A DNA stretch of 48,335 nucleotides from NCBI RefSeq assembly GCF_000003815.2, contig NW_023365695.1, positions 35,435 to 83,769 of the forward strand, given 5' to 3'. The notes under the pieces were generated by a model that made no database searches, was not told the DNA's origin, and saw nothing but the letters and a program-made list of their open reading frames with translations. Positions 34,300-44,542 of this stretch are shown one piece after another. Every line of letters begins with the position of its first letter. Within the stretch, counting starts at the first letter, position 1. Position numbers and translations under genes: made by a program. This stretch comes from Branchiostoma floridae. Lineage: Eukaryota; Chordata; Leptocardii; Amphioxiformes; Branchiostomatidae.

Positions 34300-35744
34300 C
34301 CTTGAGGATGGTTTGTTCACTATGGTTACAGGTGTTCATGTAGACCAAACCAGGGATTGAATTTTAGATTTTGATTAAATTCCTTACAGTGCAAACATAA
34401 ATTGTGTGAGACTTTGCTGATTCTACAAGTCTAGGTACTACCATATATTTATCATATTATAAGAAACGAATACTGAAATTCTTAAAGACTCCACATTGCT
34501 GGAAAAAAAGGAATTGGGTGACATTCCAAATCTCAACTGTGACAACTACTTTTCGGCCAACGTGGTGTGCTGTTTAGCTGAGTGGCCCGAGGGCTAAGGG
34601 AACAGATGGGCACTGCCCTATACACCAGGTGGTATTGAATTTTTATTACTCTCAATGTTAGGTAAGTACATGTACAAACAACAGGATACAAGATTACAAA
34701 ATAGGATCACTATTCAGGAAAAAAAACAGTGATGAAGCAACTTTTTTCTATGTCAGGGGAGCAGTTGGAAGACTACAGACATTCATATACACATTTCTGT
34801 AACAATACATGTAGTACATTGTTGTGTATATATAGCACTGACTGTGCACTCGTAAAGACAATACTAGCAATACTCAATACAACCTACTTTCAGTGACATT
34901 CTGTGGCAAAGACAGAACAAAAAAGTGGACAGGGCTGGAAGTACTGAGTGCATGTAAACTTTAGTGCATCCAAAATTGGAGCTGTAGATCTTTTTAAAAC
35001 TGGAGGTGCACCAGTGCATCTAGTAGATACATATACTTGTGCAGGTTAAAAGGTACTTGTTCAGTAGTGTACAGCATATTCTTGAAATTTAAGTGACAAT
35101 CAAATCTTTTTCCTTACATCAATTACCCGGACTCCAGGAAGAAGAGTGAAATGATATCATTATCAGTCACTACCGGAGATCAGAATCAATCAAATCAAAA
35201 TTGTTTAAAATTTTGAAGCTAACTCCTGCAATTTCAAGTTGATTCTTTTAACAAATCCTTCAATATCACTGCCAAGTACAAGAAGACAAATGAAAAGCAC
35301 TATGATCATTTTAACACAACCCACATCTTTCTGCTTCCCTATGATATTTATATGCACTATCAAACCTGAACAAATACAAGTTGGTAACCTCAATGCAAGG
35401 ACTATGTTTTCCCCATTGACATAAGTATTCAGAATCCTGTCTAATAAAGTATAGTGACAACCTGTCTACATAGACCAGTTTTTATTGGTCCCCGAGAGGT
35501 CTTCATACCGTACACAGTTTTGACTGTACAACCCCCTGACACAGTATGCAACCTCCATCATATCAACACTTAAGAAAACAAATCATCTTTTAAAACATGA
35601 CTACAGACTCACTGCACTGTCTGCTAACTGTCTGATATTTACATGACATTCATCCTGACAAGCTACAATCTAAAGGCACAAAACACAGCTAGCTCATTGG
35701 TGTACCACATCACTACTGTAGGTAACCAACAGGGCTGTCTACAG
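34300..35744. other. intergenic, weak repeat traces
   Basis: A GTGCACCAGTGCATC block near 35010 relates to the element at 13641. TTTATT near 35480 would be AATAAA on the minus strand, a distant candidate poly(A) signal for SNIP1. Confidence 0.4.
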
Positions 35745-35749
35745 CTTTC

Positions 35750-36104
35750 GATTTAGGTCGTCCCACTCATTGAGAGCCCATGTTGTTGATTTTAGTTGTT
35801 AAATCTGTTATTGGAATCAAGAAAATATCAGTTTTATGATCTGAAGTTCCGATTTAAGGTGGAAGGAGTGTAATTTTTGTCCATCCAAACAAGTAAATTT
35901 CCAGGATGGAGGGAAGGGTACTGGACACAACCCTGACAAAAACAAAACCCTAACGGACACACGAGTGCGACATCTAGTCGTCCAACCCCTCGTCATCTTC
36001 GCCAGCCTGCACGCCTGATGTGTCAGAAGTGTCGTGTAGCAGGACATATTCCCGCGAGCTGTACCCGAACTTTATCCTTCTCCACTAGCTCCAGCTTTGA
36101 CTTT
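35750..36104 (-). pseudogene. tandem copy of SNIP1 C-terminus and 3' UTR
   Basis: A unit of about 346-350 bp directly downstream of SNIP1, repeating the last roughly 40 codons, the stop and the 3' UTR (shared GAGAGCCCATGTTGTTG and TTTACTTGTTTGGATG). From FGYSSREYVLLHDTS to the GLDD-stop the protein is identical to SNIP1, while 14 codons differ at synonymous sites. Upstream of FGYSS there is an indel and the frame breaks. Confidence 0.9.
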
Positions 36105-36319
36105 TGTCTGCTCCACTCATCGAGAGCCCATGTTGTTGCCTTTAATTGTTATCACTTGTTAAATCTGTCGCTTCAATCTAAGAAAATACACTTTTATGTC
36201 AGTAGCAGTTGATGCTGAAATTTTTGTACATCCAAACAAGTAAATCTCCATCCGGCGGCACAGGTCCTGGAGATAGCCCTGACAAAAACAAAGCGCTAAT
36301 GGACACACGAGTGCGGCGT

Positions 36320-37225
36320 CTAGTCATCCAATCCTTCATCATCTTCCCCCGCCTGCACACCGGACGTGTCGGAAGTGTCGTGTAATAACACGTATTCCCG
36401 CGAGCTGTACCCGAACTTCACCACATCCTTCTCCAGAAGTTCCACATACCGACTCGCCTCGATGCGCTGGTTATTCACGTACGTCCCGTTCGCGGACTCG
36501 AGATCGATAATGTACGGTTTCACGCGCCGCCCCGTCGTGCCGTCCGGTTTCTCGTAATCGACCAACCGGTACTGGAGCGCCGCGTGCTGTTTGGAACACG
36601 ACGGGTGGTCGATTGGGATGTCCGCCACGAGTCTCTCGCGTCCCAGCAAGTACGCGCTCTGGCGGTGGATGTGTAGCGGTTTCAGCGCCTCCTCGCCCTT
36701 AAACGGGTACAGCCGCCATCTTTTCCGTGGTTTCCGCGCCTCCGGCGGCTCGCGGTACTTAATCACCACGCCTCGGAACTTGTTGGTCTCTTCGGTCAGC
36801 GCTCCGGAGAGCTCGAAGTTGGGTTGGTCCTTGTCTGCCTCCTCTTCGCCCCCCTCCCCCTCTGCGCCACCCTCCTCACCCTGGAATGGGTTCTCAGGTT
36901 TCCTCTGCCTGTCTTCCCGTCTTCTCTCATCGTTCCTGTCTCTTTCTTCCTTCACTCTCACCAACTTTCTCTCCTCTCTCTCTCGCTCATCCCTTCTCCT
37001 GTGCTGCTGTCTTCCTCCCCACCCCTCCTCCCTCCCTCCCCTCCTGTGGTCCCTCTCTCTGCTTCTGTCTCTCCGCCTCTCTCCCTCCCTGCTTCTTTCC
37101 TTCCCTCTGTCCCTGCTGTCGTTCCTTGCAGGGCTCCGTGAGCGCTGTTTTGGTCTGTCCGTGTGTCTCCGGTCCAGCCTTTCCTCCTCCCTCCTCCTCT
37201 GGGAGTCTTTGGACTTCTTTTCCAC
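36320..37225 (-). CDS. SNIP1: SNIP1 exon 2 (RS-rich region and FHA domain)
   Basis: Acceptor ATATTTCAG just above 37225. The frame runs without interruption to TAG at 36320-36322. The open frame extends upstream to 37330, but the acceptor and the phase-0 donor of exon 1 make the extension intronic. Confidence 0.94.
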   Translation of the reverse strand: MEKKSKDSQRRREEERLDRRHTDRPKQRSRSPARNDSRDRGKERSREGERRRDRSRERDHRRGGREEGWGGRQQHRRRDEREREERKLVRVKEERDRNDERRREDRQRKPENPFQGEEGGAEGEGGEEEADKDQPNFELSGALTEETNKFRGVVIKYREPPEARKPRKRWRLYPFKGEEALKPLHIHRQSAYLLGRERLVADIPIDHPSCSKQHAALQYRLVDYEKPDGTTGRRVKPYIIDLESANGTYVNNQRIEASRYVELLEKDVVKFGYSSREYVLLHDTSDTSGVQAGEDDEGLDD

Positions 37226-38342
37226 CTGAAATATGGAAACATTTCTTACAGACATCATCCAAAATCCTGACTGATAGTGATAATTTTTTTCTTTCAAATC
37301 ACTGCAAACTTTAGGGAATCTACAGTACATGTTTCTTTAGTGATATGTCCATGTGGACCCTAACCTCCTCCTACACACACGTATGTTGACATGTCACGGG
37401 CACACACCTGTCAGAATTTGGTCTGGTCCATTTACGACAAAACGCCTCATGTGCGGCATTTGGGAAAATGGCGGCTCGATTTGCCGATTCAAAATTTCGG
37501 CGAAACTTTGCCTCTCAGACATGTCCAAACATGCGCCGTAAATTGTTTTCCATGCGGAAACGTTGGAGGGGCGTAAAAGGAAGGCGCCACCTTTGTCAGT
37601 CGGTGTGGTTTCTATAAATTCGCTGAAAGAATGTCACTTTCAAGGTGCGTTCGCCATGTTTGTATGTCCCAACTTTGAGATGATATAGAAATAAAAACGA
37701 AAGCGGTGTCCAAAATCACAGTAATCTCCCTGGTAGGTAGATTAGTGACAAATATGATGCCGAAAACCGCACGTCGACACCACTTTTGTTAAATGAGAGA
37801 GAGGTCCGAGAGTGCGGTCAGCCCTTGGGCGGTAAGCCAAGGTATTGTTGTCGGATCGCCCGTGCTGAAGCGCCCGGGTCGGTGTTCCGTGTGTGACCCG
37901 AAGAACCCGAGTGAGAGCGGAAAGTTCCGACGGTGATTTCCGACGGATGCGGAAGGTACCCGAAGTGCGATTTTGCGACATAAACCGACTGAGGGCACGC
38001 ACTCGGCATGCGTTGCACACGTAACCAAAAGACCATGTGACCCCACCAACTTCTGACAGGGCCTATGAGGTAAGTTCGCCCGTGCATGTGTAACTCACTA
38101 ACTGTCTGAACCATAATACCTAAAAGTAAAAGGACAAACTTACATAACAACGAATTTACCTGATTCAGATCTAGGTATCATTCACATCTAGGCCACAGCA
38201 AACTAGACGTCAAAGACGAGTATAGCCTTAAGTAAAGAACACACAGAAGAATCTTCCTTCTCTGAACCTGTAAGACCTAAATTTAGAACACCTTAAACCT
38301 TACCAGTGGAGATCGCCTCCTCCTGTCTTCCCGCTCCGCCAT
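36320..38342 (-). CDS. SNIP1: SNIP1, FHA-domain nuclear protein (gene span)
   Basis: Known: Smad nuclear-interacting protein 1 is a nuclear FHA protein tied to TGF-beta/NF-kB signalling and to pre-mRNA splicing complexes. Exon 1 (38304-38342) and exon 2 (36320-37225) join in phase 0 to give 314 codons (human about 396). Seen: an Arg/Ser/Glu/Asp-rich disordered N-terminal half (RSRSPARN and RDRSRERD-type runs), then KYREPPEARKPRKRWRLYPF, and an FHA domain with HRQSAYLLGRE, IPIDHPSCSKQHAALQYR and ESANGTYVNNQRIE, ending in an acidic EDDEGLDD tail. The Arg after LLG and the SxxH motif are the usual phosphothreonine-binding positions. Confidence 0.94.
37226..38303 (-). other. SNIP1 intron 1
   Basis: About 1.08 kb, with CpG-richer patches at 37430-37600 and 37800-38040. 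Open frames on both strands here show no family motif. Confidence 0.6.
38304..38342 (-). CDS. SNIP1: SNIP1 exon 1
   Basis: The ATG at 38342-38340 starts MAEREDRRRRSPL, with donor CTG|GTAAGG. The charged, Arg-rich start flows into the exon 2 composition. Confidence 0.82.
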
Positions 38343-38676
38343 GTTGTCCAGAGACTTCCGGTCCTTTTCGCGATCTCTGGAGCGCTTCTCTCCCTCCTCC
38401 GCCGGCATTCGCCTCAAACCTCCAGCTTCTCTTGGTCCTCAAGACCCTGGAAATCCTCTGGAATTCCCTTACAAGTTTAAGGAACCTCCGGAATCAGAGT
38501 AAGACGCTGTTGTTGACTTCTCCAAGACGTCACGACAGATTTTTTTTAACGAAGCACAACCGCAATGCATTGTGGGTGGGCGACCTTTGACCTGGCGTTT
38601 TGACTTCCGGGTTTGAAAACTGAAAAAAAAGTCGTGTACATCTTCTTCTTCTCCTTCACTCTCTTCAGAGACAACT
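38343..38676. promoter_or_regulatory. bidirectional promoter and 5' UTRs of SNIP1 and BLOC1S3-like
   Basis: The head-to-head spacing is about 330 bp. Two ETS-type ACTTCCGG motifs (38354 and 38603) lie near each end, and no TATA box is seen. A donor AACT|GTAAGT at 38676 closes a probable non-coding first exon of the plus-strand gene. Compact divergent promoters with ETS sites are common for housekeeping pairs. Confidence 0.65.
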
Positions 38677-39010
38677 GTAAGTATCATGATATTCTGTTTA
38701 ATGTCATTTGATAGCGCATTGTTTCATCCTAGTCCCAGTTATCAACAAAAAAAACGTAGATATCTAGCATGGAAGCACTGCCAAAGTTTCCAGGGCCTCA
38801 ACGTACATGCAACATAGCTCCGCGATCCTCGACCAATGAAATTTTACCACAGGCCGGAACCTGGGCTGTGTAGGCCCTAGAAACAGTCTGCCCCGTCTGC
38901 TATGTCGTCACAAGGGCTATAGCAGCTGACAGTAAAACTAAAGGAAGATGTATTGTTTTCATTGATTCAAAGGTCAAAACAACTGTATAGATGGACATAA
39001 CAATTTTCTC

Positions 39011-39180
39011 TTACACAACCAGTTAATGTCACCTTAGCTGACGTTTCGATGCCTGTCAGACATCTTCCTGAGAGCTTCTGACTGGATTTCTGCTTCTCGC
39101 TGCTTCTCCAGTTAGAAGCTCTGAGGAAGATGTCTGACAGGCATCGAAACGTCAGCAGGTGACATAAACTGGTTGTGTAA
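39011..39180. mobile_element. foldback element with 73-bp arms
   Basis: The arms begin TTACACAACCAGTTAATGTC and end AAACTGGTTGTGTAA, with ACGTTTCGATGCCTGTCAGA paired to its reverse. The hairpin is near-perfect, with a loop of about 25 bp. Confidence 0.88.
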
Positions 39181-39481
39181 ACCTGATGAAAGTATTTTCG
39201 GAACTGTACAGATGGGAGATAGTCAAACATCTCAGGTTAGTGTCCACTATTAGTTAGTAGCCTGTCTTTGGTCAGTGGCACAGAGCGGATCTGTTGTCAC
39301 TGATCAAATACAACGAAAACTGTCTCAAACACCTGACCGTTTGCAAATTTATCCAGTCGTTGAGTAACGAAAACTGTTATGTTGCACATCTAATTATTAC
39401 TAGTACCTGAATGCCTATGACTAACCTTCATCAACATAAAATGATAACTTTTTTCTATTTTAAGTTCCTCTCTGACCCCAG

Positions 39482-39520
39482 GTGACCCAGGGACATGTCC
39501 AGCCAGCCTGCAGGTGGTTA
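39482..39520 (+). pseudogene. partial copy of the BLOC1S3-like start-codon exon
   Basis: Acceptor CTGACCCCAG, then GTGACCCAGGGACATGTCC, closely matching the working exon 126 bp downstream, including an ATG (39495) and SQPAG codons. It then diverges at a GGTGGTTATGG string. Confidence 0.8.
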
Positions 39521-39620
39521 TGGCCAGTTAGTTGAGTATCTGTTACTCTGCATATCATATTACCTCAGATGTTTAACACATATATTTTCTCTCTTTTTTT
39601 TTGCCAGGTTGACCAGAGAC

Positions 39621-39741
39621 ATGTCCATCCAGCCTGCAGGGTTCCAGGTGGTGGTGGCTGGTGAGGCCTCGGAATCGGAGGATTCAGATGGGGAGGTGGC
39701 TGCTATACTGGAGGGGGGTGCTGGCAGGGGGGGCATGCCAG
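39621..39741 (+). CDS. BLOC1S3: BLOC1S3-like coding exon 1
   Basis: The exon starts at 39608 after acceptor TTTTTTTGCCAG. The ATG at 39621 is the first in the exon. It encodes MSIQPAGFQVVVAGEASESE and an acidic, then Gly-rich, stretch. Donor CCAG|GTAGGT. Confidence 0.82.
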
Positions 39742-42349
39742 GTAGGTGTGTGTGTGTGTGTTGGGGGGGTCCAGATAGGGGGGTCATGCCAGGTGTGCAA
39801 GTGTTATGGGTTCTTAACATGCCCAATGTGTGACTTTCCTCTGACAGGTAACCTCATATCTAACTTCAACAATGCTATCTGATAAGATTCTTCAGAAGAT
39901 CTTTGACTAAGTTTGAGGTATTGAAAAATGAATAATTAGTTTTACCTCTCATTGTAAGATCCTACCCAGAAGGCAGAAGTGTATTCACCTCTCCTTCTAA
40001 GGAGAAATAACCTGTCAAAGACAAATGTAGAATAGTTTTGAAGGATGAATGATAACTTTGACCTCTCCTTATCCAGACCCCGCCCAGAAAGCGGGCGTGG
40101 TCGTGAGCGGGGAGGCCTCGGAGACCGACGACGAGTCAGACACAGAGCTGGGGGCAGAGGTCACCGCAGCGGACAGGCAGCAGCAGACAGCAACATTAAC
40201 AGCAGGTATTAAACAGAAGTAAACATACACAGCAACAGCATGTTACATGCAGTTGTAAACATACATGTACACATTGTCATTCAGCACAATCTCAGCAATG
40301 TAGACATACAGTCGTTAGTCATTAACAATCCATCTTCTGAAGGCCGATTCTATCTCTTCCTTATTGCGCAACTCTTGCATGGACATAGATTATGAGTAGT
40401 TTGTATAATCCTAAAGTAAAAACCCTATGTCAGTGGATGCTGTCTGAAACGTCTGGCCATTTCCCAAACCTATCCAGTTCCTTGAGTAATTGTTTAACCT
40501 TCCATATCTTATTACCTGGATGTCTAACCTACATCAATGTAGTGCTCAATGTGGAAACTCTGATTTTCTTGCAGAAGCACCATCAGAGAGTGAAGGACAG
40601 TCTCATGCGGGAAAACCGGAGGCCGATAAAATCCCTGCCAAGTACAACACTCTGCTGCACAAGAAACTGGGTAGGGAATGGTTCTTACTATCTTGGTGTG
40701 GACTTTAATACTTTATCCAGTGTTTGCAAATTATATACCAGGCCTTTAGCAGTCTACAAGTATGGTTCAGCATTGAACAGCACACACTGCTAAGGTTTGA
40801 ATGATTGAGGGGCAAGATATACTTTGTACGCTCTGCCAACAAACTGGACATTACCAAGTGCAGAACTGAACGTTATAAGTCTAGTGCCATTCCGTACATG
40901 GTTCGTCTACTCAACTGCTGATGTCTAAATGCCGCCATGCCTTAATCCTGCCAGTTTTGTACGCCGCTAATTTTCGTTTTTGATAATCGCTGGTCGATAT
41001 CATGTATATATTTATATTCGTACCTAACTGATTTTACAATTACTTCTATTTTGCTGATTTGCCTTTGTAGAGATTGATCGAATGCGTGTATTTTATTGTG
41101 ATATTGCAACTGCAATTCAGCCGTTGGGCTGTGAATGTGGCGATATGTTTTTGCTCAAATATAACACATTTCTACATAAAAATCATTCCAATAAACAGTC
41201 TCTCATTTGTCATAAAAACTTGTTTCTTGTCCACAGACGAGAGGAACAGGAGTTTAAAGAAGAATATTAAAGAATTTCTGTCAGCCTCATATCACCATGG
41301 CAACAGAACCATCCACACCTCCACGGAACATCTCATCAAGTCCAAGGCTGCTCTGCAGGTGAGAGACAAATGCATGGTGGGATGGTAACAGAACATGGTG
41401 CAGCATGCGCTGTCCAGCGGTTAGCAGCCTCTGAAATAAGAGTTTGAATCTAGGCTGTGTCACTCACTTGACATACACGCTACTGGAAAGGGTTGCACTC
41501 CTTAGGTTGGAATGGTATGCCATGGTCCACTTTCAGTTCTGCTAGAAAATATATCTATCTTAAACGGTTCATTGTATGCTTCACCAGTCACCACACAAGA
41601 TGTGACTTGTTGGAAAGAGTTAGGGGGATTTGCTAAGCCGTGGTCCACTGTTTATTGTGCTTGTAGAAAAAGAATTTCCCCCAGGTTCAATGAACCTGTG
41701 AATACCTGCACATACTGTCTGTCTTCTCTGTGAACATCAGTGAAAAAATACCTCTTCAGTGAGCTAAACTGGTTAGGGATCACTTCTTACTGATAGGAGG
41801 AGATAGAATCTAAGACATGCTCTAAGTGAAGGCAGTTCAGCACCAGGGACAGGGTCTGAAATATGTACTCCATACTAATCTTTTTTAGTGGGAGGGTAGT
41901 CACATGTAACCTTCACACACCAACAGAAAAGCTGGAATGGTAGAATCTATGGCATGCTCTAAGGGAGGGCAGTTCAGCACTAGGGACAGGGTCTGGGATT
42001 TTTACACAAACCTGGTGTGCTTTGCTATAAAAGCAGTTTACTGGATATGCAATACAAATGAACAGTATCCTCATACATGTCCTCTTACCCTTAAACCAGG
42101 ACGTGACCCATAATCTGAGTGTGATTCAGCGAGACCTGGTGTGTTACGCCATGAGGCAGTTTGTAGGATATGCAATTATCCTTAGGCTAACACATTTCAT
42201 CTCCCCCCTCCCAGGACGTGACCCATAACCTTAGTGTTATCCAGCGAGACCTGGTCAGTCTGCAGGAGAAAGTGGACATCATCTCCACGTGCAATCTACT
42301 GCCACAGCTAACTGTTCCACCAAGGCACACAGCAGCACCATCCAGCTGA
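39621..42349 (+). CDS. BLOC1S3: BLOC-1 subunit 3-like protein (gene span, 5 coding exons)
   Basis: Known: BLOC1S3 is a small subunit of BLOC-1, a cytosolic complex for biogenesis of lysosome-related organelles. Coding parts: 39621-39741, 40077-40205, 40575-40670, 41237-41358, 42215-42349. These give 603 nt, 200 codons plus stop, all in phase (human 202). Seen: two acidic VVxGEASE[ST][ED]D motifs, one in each of the first two exons, like the paired GEATETDSE and GEAAETDSE motifs of the mammalian protein. A helical C-terminal half (SLKKNIKEFL, then VIQRDLVSLQEKVDIISTCN) ends LLPQLTVPP, matching the mammalian LDIVAGCRLLPDI end. The identification rests on these end motifs and length, because the middle is poorly conserved. 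Confidence 0.85.
40077..40205 (+). CDS. BLOC1S3: BLOC1S3-like coding exon 2
   Basis: Acceptor CTTATCCAG, donor GCAG|GTATTA. It encodes DPAQKAGVVVSGEASETDDE. Confidence 0.86.
40575..40670 (+). CDS. BLOC1S3: BLOC1S3-like coding exon 3
   Basis: Acceptor TTTTCTTGCAG, donor CTGG|GTAGGG. It encodes EAPSESEGQSHAGKPEADK and IPAKYNTLLHKKL. Confidence 0.8.
41153..41192 (+). pseudogene. possible decayed copy of exon 3 end
   Basis: A frame reading LKYNTFLHKN just before the exon 4 intron end resembles AKYNTLLHKK of exon 3. Most nucleotide differences are at third positions. The match is short, so this is tentative. Confidence 0.4.
41237..41358 (+). CDS. BLOC1S3: BLOC1S3-like coding exon 4
   Basis: Acceptor CTTGTCCACAG, donor CAG|GTGAGA. 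It encodes DERNRSLKKNIKEFLSASYH and ahelical ...HLIKSKAALQ. Confidence 0.85.
41395..42060. repeat. intron with SINE-like and CAGCACCAGGGACAGG modules
   Basis: An AGCGGTTAGCAGCCT..GAGTTTGAATCT stretch (about 41415-41455) looks like a diverged tRNA head. GTTCAGCACCAGGGACAGGG modules near 41838 and 41975 match those at 12345 and 12620. Confidence 0.55.
42100..42138 (+). pseudogene. partial copy of BLOC1S3-like exon 5 start
   Basis: Acceptor TTAAACCAG, then DVTHNLSVIQRDL in the exon's phase, 115 bp before the working exon. All four codon differences are synonymous. It then continues GGTGTGTTACGCC, a 13-base match to the LINE tail unit. Confidence 0.88.
42215..42349 (+). CDS. BLOC1S3: BLOC1S3-like terminal exon
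   Basis: Acceptor CCCCCTCCCAG. It encodes DVTHNLSVIQRDLVSLQEKV, DIISTCNLLPQLTVPP and a short tail, with TGA at 42347-42349. The stop lies on the junction of a 73-bp tandem duplication. Confidence 0.9.
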   Translation, partial: DVTHNLSVIQRDLVSLQEKVDIISTCNLLPQLTVPPRHTAAPSS

Positions 42350-42424
42350 CATCATCTCCACGTGCAATCTACTGCCGCAACTGACCATTCCACCCAGAGA
42401 GACGGCAACACCATCCAGCTAGCA
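42275..42424 (+). repeat. 73-bp tandem duplication across the BLOC1S3-like stop
   Basis: GACATCATCTCCACGTGCAA starts both at 42275 and at 42348. Copy 2 reads DIISTCNLLPQLTIPP and ends with TAG in its own frame, but lies after the TGA formed at the junction. Confidence 0.92.
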
Positions 42425-43820
42425 TAGAGTGTCTTACACATTGTCAATCTCCAAGGCCCCCTTTCCACTAGACGGTGATCACAATGCGCTCTCACTGTGA
42501 CCTAAATAGGATATGTGTAACCTTTGATTTCATATTGGGTATATCATACAAATCGTAGTGCGACCCAGAAGACAACAAAACACACAAAGTGTAAAAAAAA
42601 TTGTTTCTTTTCCATACAATTCGTTGAGCAATCTGTTAAATCTTAGTCCGCTGAGAGAGCATGGTGAGAGCACCGTCCTAGTAGAAAGGGGGTATCAGTT
42701 TCAACAATAACTGTAAATTCCAATGGCAATATGTACAAAGTGCTAAGTTCACTCAATCCAATAATATCAAACAAAATTAGACCTGGTCGGCACTTGGCTG
42801 ATAGGATTTAATTTCATACACAACCCTTATTATTTTCAGTCAGGCACATTCATGGCATGAAATCTCTAACTTTTTCTAGACAAAAGGCATATAGTTGATC
42901 TTAATAAACTCTTGATATACAAATCATAAAATTTACAGTATGTACTGAATTGCACATTGTTTAACATGTCTAAAGACATACATGTTACACAGTGTTATAA
43001 AGGTGGTCCCAATGGTTTTAGCAGGGCTTGTGAAAATGTACTGATACAGAAACAGCAAGGAAACCTGCTGCCATGTGTGCCACTGTAGGCACTACAAGGG
43101 TCTGAACGAACAGATCATTTTAGCATACCAGTTAATACCGTGGTAAATACATGTACAGTCTATGCAGCAGTCATGTTTAAAAATGGAGTAAATAAACAGC
43201 AACCAATACATCCCATTGAATACTTTTGTGGAGGAAATACATCTACTGTACTGGTGTGCACTTGTATAATACTTGAATGTAAGTTCATCTGTGACGGTAG
43301 TTCATTATGGTTCTTAAAATTGTAACATAATTGTATAATACTTGTTTAGCCAGCAGTAAGCATTTTTTCTATAAAGAAATCAGTAGTATAAAGTTATTGA
43401 AACCAATAAAAGATTGAGGGCTGCAAGCTATCATAAATTAGCAACCTTCATACCTGGATGTGCCATATTGTTATAAATGATTGCTACATGAAGCAATAAA
43501 TGAAACATCTGTGAGTGTGCTTGTGTCACAATTGTTAGTGTTGGCTCAATGTCTGGGAAAATTAGAAACAGAACTGGTGGCATAAACTAACTTCAAAACA
43601 AGTTGTGCTTTGAAATGGTGGTTCTTACATTCCTCTTTTTGAACACATCTCTCAAGTGTCCTGATCACAAGCCTGATTTACAGTCCTGCCTTCATCAATA
43701 CCAGACCTCTCAAGTTTTTAATTCTTGGTATAGTGGTGGTACATAATATTAGTATATAGTAGCGATACAAAACCAGTATTTCTCCTCATCTCCCCTCAAA
43801 ATGTTATTCCTGAGTCGTAA
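42425..43820. other. BLOC1S3-like 3' UTR and intergenic DNA
   Basis: AATAAA near 43405 and 43493 on the plus strand are candidate poly(A) signals. A short ACACACAAAGTGTAAAAA module relates to 20310. No gene is recognised. Confidence 0.45.
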
Positions 43821-43845
43821 GTGTGGTCATGTGCCACTCCTTCCC

Positions 43846-44154
43846 CTAAGTGATCCCCCAGTAGGGGTTGTTAGGGGGGGAGAAAGAGAAGTAGAGCTGG
43901 TTAGATAAACGGCTCCTTCTCCTGCGTTTCTGCCCCATGCCCAGTCTGCTGCCTGATTCCATGCCAGCAGCATTCTGCATCTCCACACGAGACATTGACA
44001 TTGCGTACAACAGGGTCCTTCTGTGTTTCTGTCCCATGCCTGGTCTGCTGCCTGATTCTGTGCCATCAGAGTTCCGCATCTCCACACGGGAGGAAGACTG
44101 TGTACTGAAGTCACCACCGTGGTCAACGCTCCCTACCTGTCTGGACCAACACAA
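43846..44154 (-). pseudogene. diverged repeated copies of the RECQL C-terminal exon
   Basis: An open minus-strand frame contains SRVEMRNSDGTESGSR, then SRVEMQNAAGMESGSR, each followed by GMGQK[HR]RR. Both resemble SHVELQNSAGMEAGKKHKGK in the working last exon of RECQL about 1 kb away. So the Lys-rich tail segment was copied downstream and then copied again. Whether it is transcribed is unknown. Confidence 0.75.
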
Positions 44155-44542
44155 GCAGCAACATTCTGTAACTCAAGATGGTAGTGACCCCCACGTGAAC
44201 CTTGGACCTAAAAAAGGGTGAATGTAGACTGAAGGTGGACTTACTTGTGTCAGAGGGGGAGTTACTCCCATAGTAAGTCCCCCCATTTTGCCATGTTTGA
44301 GAACTGTGTACGTTGGTGTTAGTTTTGGTGGACTATTATCCAGAGTAAGGCAGTAATTTAGGCAGTAAGTCCATCTTCAGTCCTCCCTGAGTAAGTCCAT
44401 TTTCAGACCATTGGACGTACTGTGGGTGAAAAGGGGACTATGGTCCATGGTAAGTCGTTCACAAGTCCAAGGTTTGCAAAAATTGTTGTAAATGAATCCA
44501 TAATTGCTACATGAAGCGATAAATGGAACAACTCTTTACTTT
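44155..44542. other. RECQL downstream flank
   Basis: AGTAAGTCC modules recur loosely near 44270-44460. No gene is recognised. Confidence 0.4.

Noticed and set aside
36591-37314. Long plus-strand Ser/Pro/Leu-rich ORFs opposite SNIP1
   Set aside because: Antisense shadow of the Arg/Glu-rich SNIP1 coding sequence.
37742-38150. Minus-strand ORFs in the SNIP1 intron
   Set aside because: CpG-rich intron sequence open by chance. Three overlapping frames and no family motif.
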